A stretch of 64,000 nucleotides of DNA from Terriglobia bacterium (lineage in GTDB: Bacteria; Acidobacteriota; Terriglobia; Terriglobales; Acidobacteriaceae), in assembly GCA_020073165.1 (NCBI GenBank), contig JAIQFP010000003.1, positions 186,001-250,000 of the forward strand. The letters are read 5' to 3'. Shown here in pieces: positions 1 through 8,715 of this stretch (position 1 is its first letter; each line of letters starts with the position of its first letter). The notes below the pieces were generated by a model. It did no database searches, was not told where the DNA came from, and saw only the letters and a program-made list of their open reading frames with translations. Made by a program: the position numbers and the translations under genes.

Positions 1-966
1 GGCCACTACCGCCGCCGCACACAATCCCAGCGTCGCCAGCGCCCACACCACTCGCTCGCGGTGCCTTGGCTTGCTCACCAGTGGCGGGAACGCGCCAGCC
101 TGGGACCCGCCTGCCGCCATCCACTGCAACTCGCTCGCCAGATCACTCGCGCTTTGCCAGCGCTCCTCCGGATCCTTTGCCAAACATTTCTTGACGACCC
201 GCTCCAGAGCCGGGGGCGTCAAGGGTTGCAATTGCGCCATCGGAGGAGGATCGGTAGTCAAGATGGATGCGATCAGACTCGCCCGGCTCTTGCCGCTAAA
301 CGCCGGCTTCCCGGTCGCCATCTCATACAGAGCTTCGCCAAACGCAAAGATGTCGGTGCGTGAGTCCGCCTCTTTCCCTTCCAGTTGCTCCGGGGCCATG
401 TACTGGAACGTGCCCACCAGCATGCCTTCGCTGGTCAGCTTCGCGTGCTCTATCGTCATCTCAGTCAGGGCCGAGGCCAGCGGTGAGGGACCCGACTGCT
501 TGGCCAACCCGAAGTCCATCAGCTTGGCCCCGGATTTCGTCAGCATGATGTTCGACGGCTTCAAGTCACGATGGGTGATCCCCAGCTTGTGCGCCTTGGC
601 CAGGGCGTCGGCAATCTGTGCTCCATAGCGGATGGTCTGATCGGTTGGCAGCGGCCCTTTCAGCAGTCGCTGCTCCAGGGTCTCGCCCTCGATGAACTCC
701 ATGACTAGAAAATCGACGCCGTCCTGATGGCCGATGTCGTGCAAGGTGCAGATGTGGGGATGAGAGAGCTTGGAGACGGCTTTCGCCTCTCGCTCCAGGC
801 GTTGGCGCAAATTCGGATCGGCGGATAAGTTTGAGGGCAAGACTTTGATAGCGACGGTTCGCTCCAGGCGCGTGTCGTGCGCCTGGTACACCTCGCCCAT
901 GCCGCCCGCGCCAAGTGGCGATTGGATCTCATACGGCCCAAGCTTGGTGCCAGAGGCCAGGGTCAT
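1..966 (-). CDS. Serine/threonine protein kinase, N-terminal part (runs off the window)
   Basis: Translating the minus strand from the ATG at 966 gives 322 codons of open frame with no stop before the window edge. The product is a Hanks-type kinase: glycine loop GAGGMGEVY, catalytic lysine in VAIK, HRDLKPSN catalytic loop, DFG motif and a MAPEQ activation-segment end. A hydrophobic stretch that would be the membrane anchor begins just at the edge. It is a close paralogue of the gene upstream (963-3662), so the missing part is probably a TolB-like beta-propeller. Its ATG overlaps the upstream TGA as ATGA, implying translational coupling. The kinase call is certain; the propeller is inferred from the paralogue. 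Confidence 0.9.
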   Translation of the reverse strand, partial: MTLASGTKLGPYEIQSPLGAGGMGEVYQAHDTRLERTVAIKVLPSNLSADPNLRQRLEREAKAVSKLSHPHICTLHDIGHQDGVDFLVMEFIEGETLEQRLLKGPLPTDQTIRYGAQIADALAKAHKLGITHRDLKPSNIMLTKSGAKLMDFGLAKQSGPSPLASALTEMTIEHAKLTSEGMLVGTFQYMAPEQLEGKEADSRTDIFAFGEALYEMATGKPAFSGKSRASLIASILTTDPPPMAQLQPLTPPALERVVKKCLAKDPEERWQSASDLASELQWMAAGGSQAGAFPPLVSKPRHRERVVWALATLGLCAAAVVA

Positions 967-3662
967 TTCTTCAACTCCGCGTCCCAGTTGATGACCAGGT
1001 TGATGGGCTCGACCGGCGGCGCCTGGTCCATGGAATTCACCAGAAAGCGTTTCCCGTCGGGCGCCACGTCGAAAGCGGCTCCCTCCAGGTTGGCCGACTG
1101 GGCTGCGAGGCGCACGCTAAACAAGGTCTTTGGGGTGCCAATGCGAGGCACCGGGCCGTTCAGGTCGACATCCGCGGCCATCACGGTTGTGTTGTCTCGT
1201 GCCAGGAAAAAAATTTCTTTTCCATCGCCCCGCCAATGTGGGTAGCGGCCGCCTTCGACCGAGACTTGCCATTTTCCCGTCTTGCCGGGAAACGGCGTGA
1301 TGTAAACCTCTCGTTTGCCGGTTACGTACTCCGCGTACACCAACCATTTTCCATTCGGAGAAAACCTGGCTTCTGTGGGGTAGGTTCCTGCCTCGCCGCC
1401 GATGAATACCTTGGGCTTGCGGTCGCCGGACATGGGTAACAGCCAAATCGATCCCACCGAGAGGTTCGGCTCGTAAATGATAAATTGACCGTCCGGCGAC
1501 CAGTCATCGGGGCGGTCCTGGGTGCTCGAATCCAGCAGCAACTCGTCGCTGCCTTCTCCGTTCGCAGCTTTTTGGTACAACTGCGGAAATTGGTTCCTGC
1601 GCGAGGACCAATAGACAATGTGGCCAGCATCCGGCGACCACACAGGCTGGCTATTGATCGAAGAATCGAAGGTCAGCCGAGTCTTGCCTCCGTGTACCAG
1701 ATCGTAGATCCAGATATCCGATGTCGCCCGAGATGGGTCGATGAGGGCCACAGCCAGCTTTTTTCCGTCGGGTGAGAGGTGTGGGGTTGAGTATCCGCCC
1801 GGATCACCCACCAGGCCCAATTGTTTTCCGGTTCGATCCACCCAGCGCAATCGTGAGACCTGCACCGCGTCTCCGATACCCGCATACGCAAGGACCCCGT
1901 TCTCGGAAACCGAAACAACCGCCCGACTATAGGGCAGGTTCGCAAGGACTCCGTCGGCCAGGGGGGATGCGTCCCCATGAAGGCTCAGGTCCTTCACATC
2001 AAAGCGCTGCGCCATCAATGTGTTGTCGCGCACAAAAAGCAGATATCCGGGTGGCGCGTAAACCAGGTTCGACCGGTTGCGCAACAACTGCTCGCGCTCC
2101 TTGCGGTCGATCGAGCCTACATAAGTGCTGGCAACTTCCGCCGCCACGTTCCTGGCAAAGTAGAGGAAGTGGCGGCCGTCGGGCAAAAACTGGGGCCAGC
2201 GATGGCTGGTTTCTCCGGCTGGATCGAGTTCTGTCACCTGCACCGGCGTACCACCCTGGGCCGACACTTGAAACAGGGGGCCGGCGTAAGTGGGAGCGAA
2301 AACTATGATGTCCTCACGGTTCCAAGTCCCGCCACGGCCATCAATCGCGTCACAGAGCACCTGGGCGGGCCCGCCGCGGGCTTCAATCTTCTTAAGCTTG
2401 CCTTCGGCAAAGAAGCCGATGAAGCGGCTGTCTGCCGACCAGAAGGGGTAAGTTGCCCCCTCCGTGCCGCCCAGCGGCTGGCTGGCAGCCGACTCCAAGG
2501 GACGTACCCAGAGCAACTGCTTCCCCTCCCCATCGCGCGCCGCAAAGACCAACCGCGTGCCATCCGGCGAAACCACCAATGGTCCCGTCAGGTCACCCGA
2601 GAAAGCAAAGGTGGACTTCTCCGGCGCCGGGATGTACGCGTGGATCGCCTGCCTCTCGGCCTTGGTCTGTCCAAAGTGGATCGCCAGCAGCGCCCCACAC
2701 GCCACCAGCAGCAGGGCTGAGGCGGCCCACAGGATGCGCTCGCGGTTCTTCCGATGGACTGCCACCGGCGCCGGCACGCCTGCCTGGGATCCGCCTTCCA
2801 CGATCCATTTCAGTTGCAGCTTCACATCGTGAACGGTCTCGAACCGTTCGTCGGGATCCTTGGCCAGGCAGGTTTTCACTACCCGGTCGAGCGCTGGCGG
2901 AGACATGGGCCGGACGGAGGAAATCGGCTGTGGGTCGGAAGCCATAATCGCCGCGACCACACTCGCCGTCGTCTTCCCCGCGAACGCCCGCTTGCCCGTC
3001 GCCATCTCGTACAGCACCGCTCCCAAAGCGAAGATGTCGCTGCGTGCGTCGGCGTCTTTGCCTTCTACCTGCTCCGGCGACATGTACTGAAATGTACCCA
3101 CCACCGTGCCTTGCGCGGTCAGGGGATGACTGCCGCCGGGGGACATCAGCGTCGCGGTGAGGCCCGACGACGGCGGCTTCTCCGGCATCGCGGCCTTCGC
3201 CAGCCCGAAGTCCATCAGCTTGGCCCCGGTCTTGGTCAGCATCACGTTCCCCGGCTTCAGGTCACGATGCACCACACCGTTCTTGTGGGCCCGCTCCAGG
3301 CCTTCGCAAATTTCGATTCCGTACTTCAAAACCTGTTCGGGAGACAGCGCACCCTTGGCCAGGCGGTCAGCAAGAGTCTCGCCTTCCAGGTATTCCATCA
3401 CCAGGAAATCAATTCCGTCCTGGTGGCCCACGTCGTGCAGGGTGCAGATGTTGGGATGATTGAGAGAAGAGATGGCCCGCGCCTCGCGCTCGAAGCGCTG
3501 CTTTGCTTCTGGGCTTGACGAAAGATGCGAAGGCAGAATCTTGACGGCGACGGTGCGCTCGAGGCGGGTATCCCGCGCGCGATACACTTCTCCCATCCCA
3601 CCAGCGCCCAGCGGCGATTGGATCTCATACGGCCCGAGTTTGGTGCCAGAGGTAAGGGCCAC
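963..3662 (-). CDS. Membrane serine/threonine protein kinase with TolB-like beta-propeller
   Basis: The 899-residue product begins at a GTG. Residues about 12-280 form a Hanks-type kinase with GAGGMGEVY, Lys41, HRD at 132-134, DFG at 151-153 and MSPEQ. A single membrane segment follows near residues 315-335. The rest is WD40/TolB-like, with repeated SPDG or SPNG motifs, and is probably a periplasmic beta-propeller sensor. This architecture, cytoplasmic kinase plus external propeller, is common in Acidobacteriota. It is the first gene of a tandem pair coupled by an ATGA overlap. A perfect TATAAT lies 12 bases before the GTG and no Shine-Dalgarno is visible. The ligand and kinase targets cannot be read from sequence. 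Confidence 0.93.
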   Translation of the reverse strand: MALTSGTKLGPYEIQSPLGAGGMGEVYRARDTRLERTVAVKILPSHLSSSPEAKQRFEREARAISSLNHPNICTLHDVGHQDGIDFLVMEYLEGETLADRLAKGALSPEQVLKYGIEICEGLERAHKNGVVHRDLKPGNVMLTKTGAKLMDFGLAKAAMPEKPPSSGLTATLMSPGGSHPLTAQGTVVGTFQYMSPEQVEGKDADARSDIFALGAVLYEMATGKRAFAGKTTASVVAAIMASDPQPISSVRPMSPPALDRVVKTCLAKDPDERFETVHDVKLQLKWIVEGGSQAGVPAPVAVHRKNRERILWAASALLLVACGALLAIHFGQTKAERQAIHAYIPAPEKSTFAFSGDLTGPLVVSPDGTRLVFAARDGEGKQLLWVRPLESAASQPLGGTEGATYPFWSADSRFIGFFAEGKLKKIEARGGPAQVLCDAIDGRGGTWNREDIIVFAPTYAGPLFQVSAQGGTPVQVTELDPAGETSHRWPQFLPDGRHFLYFARNVAAEVASTYVGSIDRKEREQLLRNRSNLVYAPPGYLLFVRDNTLMAQRFDVKDLSLHGDASPLADGVLANLPYSRAVVSVSENGVLAYAGIGDAVQVSRLRWVDRTGKQLGLVGDPGGYSTPHLSPDGKKLAVALIDPSRATSDIWIYDLVHGGKTRLTFDSSINSQPVWSPDAGHIVYWSSRRNQFPQLYQKAANGEGSDELLLDSSTQDRPDDWSPDGQFIIYEPNLSVGSIWLLPMSGDRKPKVFIGGEAGTYPTEARFSPNGKWLVYAEYVTGKREVYITPFPGKTGKWQVSVEGGRYPHWRGDGKEIFFLARDNTTVMAADVDLNGPVPRIGTPKTLFSVRLAAQSANLEGAAFDVAPDGKRFLVNSMDQAPPVEPINLVINWDAELKK

Positions 3663-3673
3663 GGGTGGCGTGG

Positions 3674-3679
3674 ATTATA
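3674..3679 (-). promoter_or_regulatory. -10 box of the tandem kinase genes
   Basis: A perfect TATAAT on the minus strand ends 11 bases before the first base of the GTG start at 3662. Transcription would start around 3667, leaving a leader of only about five bases. No convincing -35 hexamer lies 17 bases upstream. Confidence 0.5.
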
Positions 3680-3700
3680 CCCCGTGTCTAGCAGGAACGC

Positions 3701-4660
3701 TTACTGGCGGAAGTGCTCCCAGCCCTGCGGGAGCAGCTCGTAGCCCACGCCTTTCTTGTTTCGCAGAAAGATCTTCCGGCGGCGGGTGATGTGGCCGATC
3801 TGGGTGATGGGAAGCCCGGCGAGGCGGGCGGGAATGCGCTTGCCCCGAGGCGCGGTGAACAGAAGTTCGTAGTCTTCTCCGCCGTGCAGCGCAAAGTGCA
3901 GGTCCACCTCGTGGGCCGGCCTCCCGATGCCGGCACGAGGGATCGCCTCTGCCTGGACTTCTGCGCCGACATCGCTCTCTTCGCAGATGTGGGCAAGGTC
4001 GGTCGAGAGGCCGTCGCTGGTATCAATCATGGCAGACGCCAAGCCTTTCTCCCGCAGGATGCGCCCCAGCTCCAGCCGAGGTTCGGGAAAGAAGTGCCGG
4101 GGAAAGTCCCGCGGCTTCAGTTTGCGCTTGATCTTCATCATGCGCTGCACGGTAGCGGCTGAGCCTCCGAACTCCCCGCTGATGTAGATACCATCGCCGG
4201 GCCGGGCGCCCGATCGCCGGATCGCCTTGCCTTTGGGCACCGAGCCTAGCACCACGATATCGGCCAAAACGCCATTCGGAGATTCGGCGGTATCGCCTCC
4301 GGCGAGGGTCACGCCGAACTTGCCGGCGAGAGTCAACAGGCCGCGCAGGAACGCATTCACCCAGCTCTGTGGCAGGTTGAAGGGCAGCGCCAGCGAGAGA
4401 AATGCTGCCAGCGGTTCGCCGCCCATAGCTGCAATGTCGCTGAGACCTCGCGTCAGGCAGCGATGGCCGACCGATTCGGCAGGGTGCCAGTCGCGGCGGA
4501 AGTGAATACCTTCCAGGGTGAAGTCGGTGGTGACCAGCGCTTCGTGACCCGGGGGAAGGCGGAGTACGGCGCAGTCGTCGCCGATACCGGCCATAACACT
4601 ACGTCCTTTCGGCGCCAAGCGGCGGATGCGGGCGATCAGGGCTTTTTCGGCAAGGGGCAC
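3701..4660 (-). CDS. thiL: Thiamine-monophosphate kinase
   Basis: ThiL phosphorylates thiamine monophosphate to the cofactor thiamine diphosphate, the last step of thiamine synthesis. The product of about 319 residues carries the family hallmarks: GIGDDCAV, VTTDFTLEGIHF, GGDTAES, AMIDTSDGLSTDL and HGGEDYELLF. The frame stays open to 4795, but the GTG at 4660 is preferred. It places the protein (PLAEKALIARI) at the usual family length near 325, and a TATATT box at 4671-4676 lies just upstream, matching other short-leader genes here. It is divergent from the M23 peptidase gene and separated from it by about 400 bases of repeat and leader sequence. Confidence 0.93.
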   Translation of the reverse strand: MPLAEKALIARIRRLAPKGRSVMAGIGDDCAVLRLPPGHEALVTTDFTLEGIHFRRDWHPAESVGHRCLTRGLSDIAAMGGEPLAAFLSLALPFNLPQSWVNAFLRGLLTLAGKFGVTLAGGDTAESPNGVLADIVVLGSVPKGKAIRRSGARPGDGIYISGEFGGSAATVQRMMKIKRKLKPRDFPRHFFPEPRLELGRILREKGLASAMIDTSDGLSTDLAHICEESDVGAEVQAEAIPRAGIGRPAHEVDLHFALHGGEDYELLFTAPRGKRIPARLAGLPITQIGHITRRRKIFLRNKKGVGYELLPQGWEHFRQ

Positions 4661-4787
4661 GGCGGAATCAAATATACAAGGAAGGAACTTTACTTGAGTC
4701 CGGGGCCCCAGGGGCGGGGCCGGCGGTGGCCTTGCCGTAACCTGTCCGTCACTCGTCCTGAAGGACGACGGCAGAATACCCGTCCTT

Positions 4788-4842
4788 GGTAACAAAGAAG
4801 TGTGCTCAGTGTCGTTGACAGGGGGGAACCTCCTTTGTTACC
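4788..4842. repeat. 55-base inverted repeat with nested hairpins
   Basis: A perfect 10-base inverted repeat (GGTAACAAAG at 4788-4797, CTTTGTTACC at 4833-4842) encloses a perfect small hairpin, TGTC-GTT-GACA at 4810-4820, and a G6/CCTCC stem at 4821-4832. The unit sits between the divergent thiL and M23 genes. It could be a cruciform, a small structured RNA or a mobile palindromic unit. No second copy was noticed in the window. Confidence 0.55.
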
Positions 4843-5067
4843 GTTGCGAAGCTGTTTCCAATACCTTTGGCCGAGCTAAGTGCTGCATTCGGTTTGGATT
4901 GCAGCATAAGCGTTGTTTTCAGGCCTAGCCTGGTTCCGGTAGGATACGGGCGCGTCGGGCCCATCCACAGATGGGGGCGCAGTCCGGGCTCAGGATGGAA
5001 CTGCGGGTCTTGTAACCGCAAGCCGCCCGCACGTGGTCCGGTCCTGAATACTAACGGAAGGAAAATA
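4843..5067 (+). other. Long structured 5' leader before the M23 peptidase
   Basis: About 225 bases precede the TTG start of the peptidase. They hold several short stems, for example GCCCATC/GATGGG near 4960-4978 and GCGG/CCGC near 5004-5020. The frame upstream of the TTG is open but does not resemble a protein. A cis-regulatory RNA is possible, and cell-wall hydrolase genes are known riboswitch targets in other phyla. I could not match the c-di-GMP or c-di-AMP riboswitch cores by eye, so no class is assigned. Confidence 0.3.
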
Positions 5068-5979
5068 TTGCGCAAACGCTTCTACATCCTTTTTGTCGCC
5101 CGCGGTGACGACGGACAACTCCGTAAGATCCCTATTCCTCTCCATTACCTGTACGTATTTGTGGTGGGAGCGGCGATCGGGGCCCTGAGCCTAACGGGGA
5201 TTGCCAGTTCGTACATGCGCATGCTGCTGAAGGTTTCGCGCTTCAACGAGCTCCGAACCGAGAAAGACGAGCTTAAGAACCGATACTCCAAGCTGGAGCA
5301 GGTGGCGAAGGAGAAGGATATCCAGGTGGCGTCGCTCGGATCGCTGGCCAGCGAGGTTTCCTCGTTATACGGCCTGAAGACCGAACCCATCCTGGTAGCA
5401 GCCTCATCGGAACACTTTCAGGACGCCCAAGTAACATCCTCCCTTGACCAGCTTTACGCCTTGAGGACCTCGGCGTTGAGTGGCGCGACCATGATTGGCA
5501 TTTCTCTCGGTCTCACTCGCAACGCCACCACGGCGGATTGGGTGCGGGCGAACTCGGCCCCCAATCTCTGGCCAGTGGAAGGTGCCATAACCGGGTCCTT
5601 TGGAGAGCGCATCGATCCCTTCAATGGCGAAGGTGCGTTCCACAGTGGGGTGGACATTGCTTCTTCCTACGGACAGCCGGTCATCGCGCCCGCGGATGGG
5701 GTGGTGGTCTTTGCCGACCTCCTGGGGGGCTACGGCAGGGCCATTGTCATGGACCACGGCCATGGCATTACCACCCGCTACGGGCATCTGGCGAATTTTG
5801 CCGTAGCAAGCGGACAGCATGTGCACCGTGGCGACACCATCGGGTACGTTGGCCTCAGCGGCCGCAGCACCGGTCCCCATCTGCATTACGAGGTCCGCAT
5901 CAACGACACCCCGGTCAATCCGCACAAGTACCTACGCATGACCTTGGCACGTGGTGGCGGATTTGCGGCAGGCAGCTAG
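5068..5979 (+). CDS. Membrane-anchored M23-family (LytM-type) metallopeptidase
   Basis: The start is the TTG at 5068, six bases after a good Shine-Dalgarno (GGAAGGAAAA); the open frame upstream is leader. The 303-residue product has a short basic N terminus, one membrane segment at about residues 27-50, a coiled coil of about 40 residues rich in Glu and Lys, and a C-terminal M23 domain. The zinc-site signatures HSGVD and GPHLHYE are both present, so the enzyme should be active. M23 enzymes cut peptide cross-bridges in peptidoglycan and act in the periplasm in cell division or envelope remodelling. The coiled-coil-M23 layout recalls EnvC and MepM-like proteins. Confidence 0.92.
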   Translation: MRKRFYILFVARGDDGQLRKIPIPLHYLYVFVVGAAIGALSLTGIASSYMRMLLKVSRFNELRTEKDELKNRYSKLEQVAKEKDIQVASLGSLASEVSSLYGLKTEPILVAASSEHFQDAQVTSSLDQLYALRTSALSGATMIGISLGLTRNATTADWVRANSAPNLWPVEGAITGSFGERIDPFNGEGAFHSGVDIASSYGQPVIAPADGVVVFADLLGGYGRAIVMDHGHGITTRYGHLANFAVASGQHVHRGDTIGYVGLSGRSTGPHLHYEVRINDTPVNPHKYLRMTLARGGGFAAGS

Positions 5980-5983
5980 GCCG

Positions 5984-6100
5984 GACCTCAGACTTCGGAG
6001 CTCAGACCTCGGCTTTCCGACTCCTCCACTCGCAACCTCAATACACAATCGCCCCGTCGCAAACACCTAGGGATTGAAGTCCGAGGGCTGGGGGCGAGGT
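5984..6100. repeat. Word-repeat spacer (CTCAGAC/GGTCTG type)
   Basis: The spacer between the convergent peptidase and DUF3592 genes contains the direct repeat CTCAGACTTCGGAG / CTCAGACCTCGG. Partial inverted copies (GAAGTCCGAGG, GAGGTCTGTCT) follow about 75 bases later. It belongs to the loose class of short-word intergenic repeats seen throughout this window. Confidence 0.4.
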
Positions 6101-6107
6101 CTGTCTC

Positions 6108-6494
6108 TTACTGCCTCAGCCCTATCCATCTCTCCGACACTACGATGGAGTTTCCCGGGTTTTGCGGGTCGTAGCGGACGGAGGTGGGCAAGCCGAGACG
6201 GCAGGAATGCAGATTAATGCGCTGGCGTAGGTAGGTCACGTCCTGCGAGGCCTCATACGACACACCGGCCACGTCGTACTGGTAGATGAGCATGGTGGCG
6301 GCGCGGTCGCTGGGCCGAATCTCCTGTACATCAATCACAGTGCCGTCGGTGATGCGGCCAATCCGGTCCAGCCAGGCGCGCCGTTCGCGCTCAATGTCTT
6401 CCGCAGTCCTAGGCTTGCGTCGCAGCAGGAGATAGGCAGCGAGCAGCACGCCCGAGCCACCGAGAACCAAAGTATAGAGGCGAAATGGAATCAT
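6108..6494 (-). CDS. Small membrane protein with DUF3592-like domain
   Basis: The product of about 128 residues from the ATG at 6494 starts with one hydrophobic segment (TLVLGGSGVLLAAYLLL). A small beta-rich domain follows that resembles DUF3592: a GTVIDVQE-type strand, a YQYDVAGVSYE core and RYDPQNPGNS near the end. Function is unknown for this family. The frame is open further upstream, but those residues are proline/cysteine-rich and unlike a signal peptide. It is the last gene before the peptidase on the opposite strand. Confidence 0.7.
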   Translation of the reverse strand: MIPFRLYTLVLGGSGVLLAAYLLLRRKPRTAEDIERERRAWLDRIGRITDGTVIDVQEIRPSDRAATMLIYQYDVAGVSYEASQDVTYLRQRINLHSCRLGLPTSVRYDPQNPGNSIVVSERWIGLRQ

Positions 6495-6599
6495 GACCTG
6501 CGGGATGGACAACCGCGGCGTAGAGCAGCAGCTTCCAGAAACAGGATAAGGCCTAACCGGGAATCGCGGAAGGGGCAAGAAAATTTAGCAATTTTCCTC

Positions 6600-6657
6600 A
6601 CATCGGGTTGCGGCTGCAAATTACACAATCACCCGATTACCAAATTACCAAATTCTT
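6600..6657. repeat. AT-rich word-repeat spacer
   Basis: Just beyond the stop of the FAH-family gene lie overlapping words: ATTACACAATCACCC, then GATTACC, AAATTACC and AAATTC. It is far more AT-rich than the flanking genes and resembles the spacers at 7463, 19511, 32758 and 54651. Confidence 0.45.
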
Positions 6658-7458
6658 TCACTCGTCCACCACGGGATTGCGCAACGTTCCCACGCCCTCG
6701 ACGCTGACTTCCACCACGTCTCCTGCCACCACCGGGCTCACGCCTTTGGGGGTTCCGGTCGCGATCAAGTCACCCGGGACAAGGGTCATTGCTTGGGAGA
6801 TGTAGCGAATAATGACGTCCAGGGGAAAGATGAAATCCCGGGTGTTGCCCTGCTGGCGGACCTCGCCGTTGACTCGGGTTTCCACGGCGACGCCGGCCCA
6901 GGGATCGATCTCATCGGTGACCAGCGGGCCCACCGGGCAAAAGGTGTCGAAACCCTTGGCGCGGGTCCATTGGCCGTCTTTGTTCTGCAGGTCGCGGGCG
7001 GTGAAATCGTTCACGGCGGTGTAACCGAGGATGTAGGAGCGAATGTCTTCCTCCGCGGACGGCTGGAAGCAAGTTTTGGCGATGACCACGCCCATTTCGC
7101 CCTCGTAGTCGGTGCGCTGTGCGATCCGGGGACGGCGGATGTTCTCTCCGCGGGCAAGAAGCGAAGATGGCGGTTTGAAGAAGATCAAGGGCTCGGCAGG
7201 GACTTCGTTACCCAACTCCTCCGCATGCTCGCGGTAATTGCGTCCAACACAAACGATTTTTGACGGGCGGACCGGTGCCAAGAGACTCGCCTCGGCCAGA
7301 GGGATATGGTCCATGCGTTTGGTCGCCAGGTCTTCCATGTCCCCGCCGGTCTCCTCCGGGGCGGTGAGCAGCAGGCGCGTGATCTCCTCTCGCCCGGCGA
7401 CGGATTCGACCAGACCGTAGTGGGATTGGCCGTCGAGTTGGAATCGGCAATATTTCAT
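6658..7458 (-). CDS. Fumarylacetoacetate hydrolase (FAH) family protein
   Basis: The 266-residue protein starts at an ATG. An N-terminal domain of about 70 residues precedes the FAH catalytic fold. The signatures are KIVCVGRNYREHAEE, the metal-binding acidic motifs DYEGEMGVVI and AVNDFTARDLQ, and the C-terminal TGTPKGVSP loop. FAH-family enzymes are Mg/Ca-dependent hydrolases, isomerases or decarboxylases of beta-diketo acids in aromatic or sugar-acid catabolism, such as HpcE-type isomerase or fumarylpyruvate hydrolase. Neighbouring genes give no pathway clue, so the substrate is left open. Confidence 0.92.
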   Translation of the reverse strand: MKYCRFQLDGQSHYGLVESVAGREEITRLLLTAPEETGGDMEDLATKRMDHIPLAEASLLAPVRPSKIVCVGRNYREHAEELGNEVPAEPLIFFKPPSSLLARGENIRRPRIAQRTDYEGEMGVVIAKTCFQPSAEEDIRSYILGYTAVNDFTARDLQNKDGQWTRAKGFDTFCPVGPLVTDEIDPWAGVAVETRVNGEVRQQGNTRDFIFPLDVIIRYISQAMTLVPGDLIATGTPKGVSPVVAGDVVEVSVEGVGTLRNPVVDE

Positions 7459-7462
7459 AACA

Positions 7463-7562
7463 ACTCAGCAATTAGCACTTAGCCCCTTACCGTCCTGCCT
7501 CATGACCGACCACGCCGCATTGCGGCTACATGCTCACTGCTAATTGCCAATTGCTAGTTGCC
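7463..7562. repeat. Inverted AT-rich word repeat between two genes
   Basis: CAGCAATTAGCACTTAGCC at 7467-7485 is mirrored by TGCTAATTGCCAATTGCTAG about 50 bases later, so the spacer can fold back on itself. It lies between the fibronectin lipoprotein gene (upstream) and the FAH gene (downstream). Confidence 0.45.
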
Positions 7563-7566
7563 GCCT

Positions 7567-8676
7567 TTATGGTACCGCTTCGCTGGCCTCCTCGGACCTC
7601 GCACTTTCGTTGTTGCGAAGATCTACGGCCGAGACGGAGTAGAAATAGCGGTGGCCTGAGACTACACTCGCGTCGCGAAACGCCGGGGTCTTTACCAGCT
7701 CGGAATTGATCTTTGCCGGTGGCTCGCTCTCTTCGTGGCGGTAGATGTTGTATCCAGCCAGGTCGGCATCCGTAACCGGAGCCCAGATCAGATCTATGAA
7801 CGGCGCTTGTCCCACTCCCGAGAACACCGCCTGCAGCCCGGACGGAACTGCCGGCGGGAAAGTGTCATGAGCGAAAATCTTCACCGCTGGTGTGTCATCG
7901 CCCTCGACCTGAAGTTCGGGTCCGCTGGCTTGAGCGATGACAGTCACCACCGTCGCCCGGTAATCGTAGGTCTTCTCCCACTCGAAACTGTGGTCCACAA
8001 GTTCTCCGAGCGGGGAGGTGCTGAGAGACACCTCGCCAGCGACCGCATCTGTCTTGCCGCCTTCCTGGTGGCGGTACACGCGATAGACATGACGCAGTTC
8101 CGGAGCCTCGTGTTCGTGCAGAATACCCGTCCAACTCAGAACGACTCCGTCGCGCGTGATCTGGGCCTTGAAATCGTCCGGCGGGGGCAGCGTGGGCGCT
8201 GCCGGCACCTTCACCTGGTTCGACAGTCCGGCGGTGCGATGGCTGGTGTTCAGGACCGAGACTGCGTAGGTAACCAGTTCCGCAGGATTCTTCGCTTGCA
8301 GCTCCAGGGGAAACGTGTCGGTGTACGAGGCTTGAATCTTGGCCGGCGGGTTGGCGGCTTTTTGCTTTCCGGCCGGGACTGGGAACTGGGATGCTGCGAC
8401 TTCTCCAACTGGAGTACCACAGGCGCTCATAGCGACTTCGAAGCTGCGGCAGACCTGGGTCGCACCCGGATGGCGGACGGTTGTGCTCTCGCTGGTTGCC
8501 GTGGGCACGCTCCAGGTCAGGTAAACCTTATCGCCCTTGCGGGTGGCGCGCAGATCGGTTGGAGGCTTCGCCAATTCCAGCGCTGGCGGTATGGGGGCGC
8601 CGACCTTGGCGCAGCCACAAAGAGTGGCCAGCGCGATGGCGCACAAGAGTCCCCCGAGATGACACGGACGTTGCAT
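7567..8676 (-). CDS. Lipoprotein with fibronectin type III domains
   Basis: The start is the ATG at 8676, giving about 369 residues. The first 25 residues form a lipoprotein signal ending in the lipobox LCGC, so the mature protein is lipid-anchored. Next come a proline-rich linker and two or three fibronectin type III-like repeats, recognised by the PPTDLRATRKGDKVYLTWSVP, RDGVVLSWTGI and FIDLIWAPVTDADLAGYNIYR patterns. Such domains bind polymers or proteins at the cell surface; no enzymatic motif is seen. It is transcribed toward the FAH-family gene but separated from it by a repeat. Confidence 0.88.
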   Translation of the reverse strand: MQRPCHLGGLLCAIALATLCGCAKVGAPIPPALELAKPPTDLRATRKGDKVYLTWSVPTATSESTTVRHPGATQVCRSFEVAMSACGTPVGEVAASQFPVPAGKQKAANPPAKIQASYTDTFPLELQAKNPAELVTYAVSVLNTSHRTAGLSNQVKVPAAPTLPPPDDFKAQITRDGVVLSWTGILHEHEAPELRHVYRVYRHQEGGKTDAVAGEVSLSTSPLGELVDHSFEWEKTYDYRATVVTVIAQASGPELQVEGDDTPAVKIFAHDTFPPAVPSGLQAVFSGVGQAPFIDLIWAPVTDADLAGYNIYRHEESEPPAKINSELVKTPAFRDASVVSGHRYFYSVSAVDLRNNESARSEEASEAVP

Positions 8677-8715
8677 GAACACAGCTCTTCAGCCTAACAC
8701 GGCGGGTGTGGGTTC

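Noticed and set aside
4788-4842. tRNA-like structure
   Set aside because: The 10-base acceptor-like stem is attractive, but there is no T-loop (GTTCRA), anticodon arm or CCA end, and the unit is only 55 bases.
4843-5067. c-di-AMP (ydaO) or c-di-GMP-I riboswitch before the M23 gene
   Set aside because: The conserved core strings of neither class could be lined up by eye. A covariance search would decide it.
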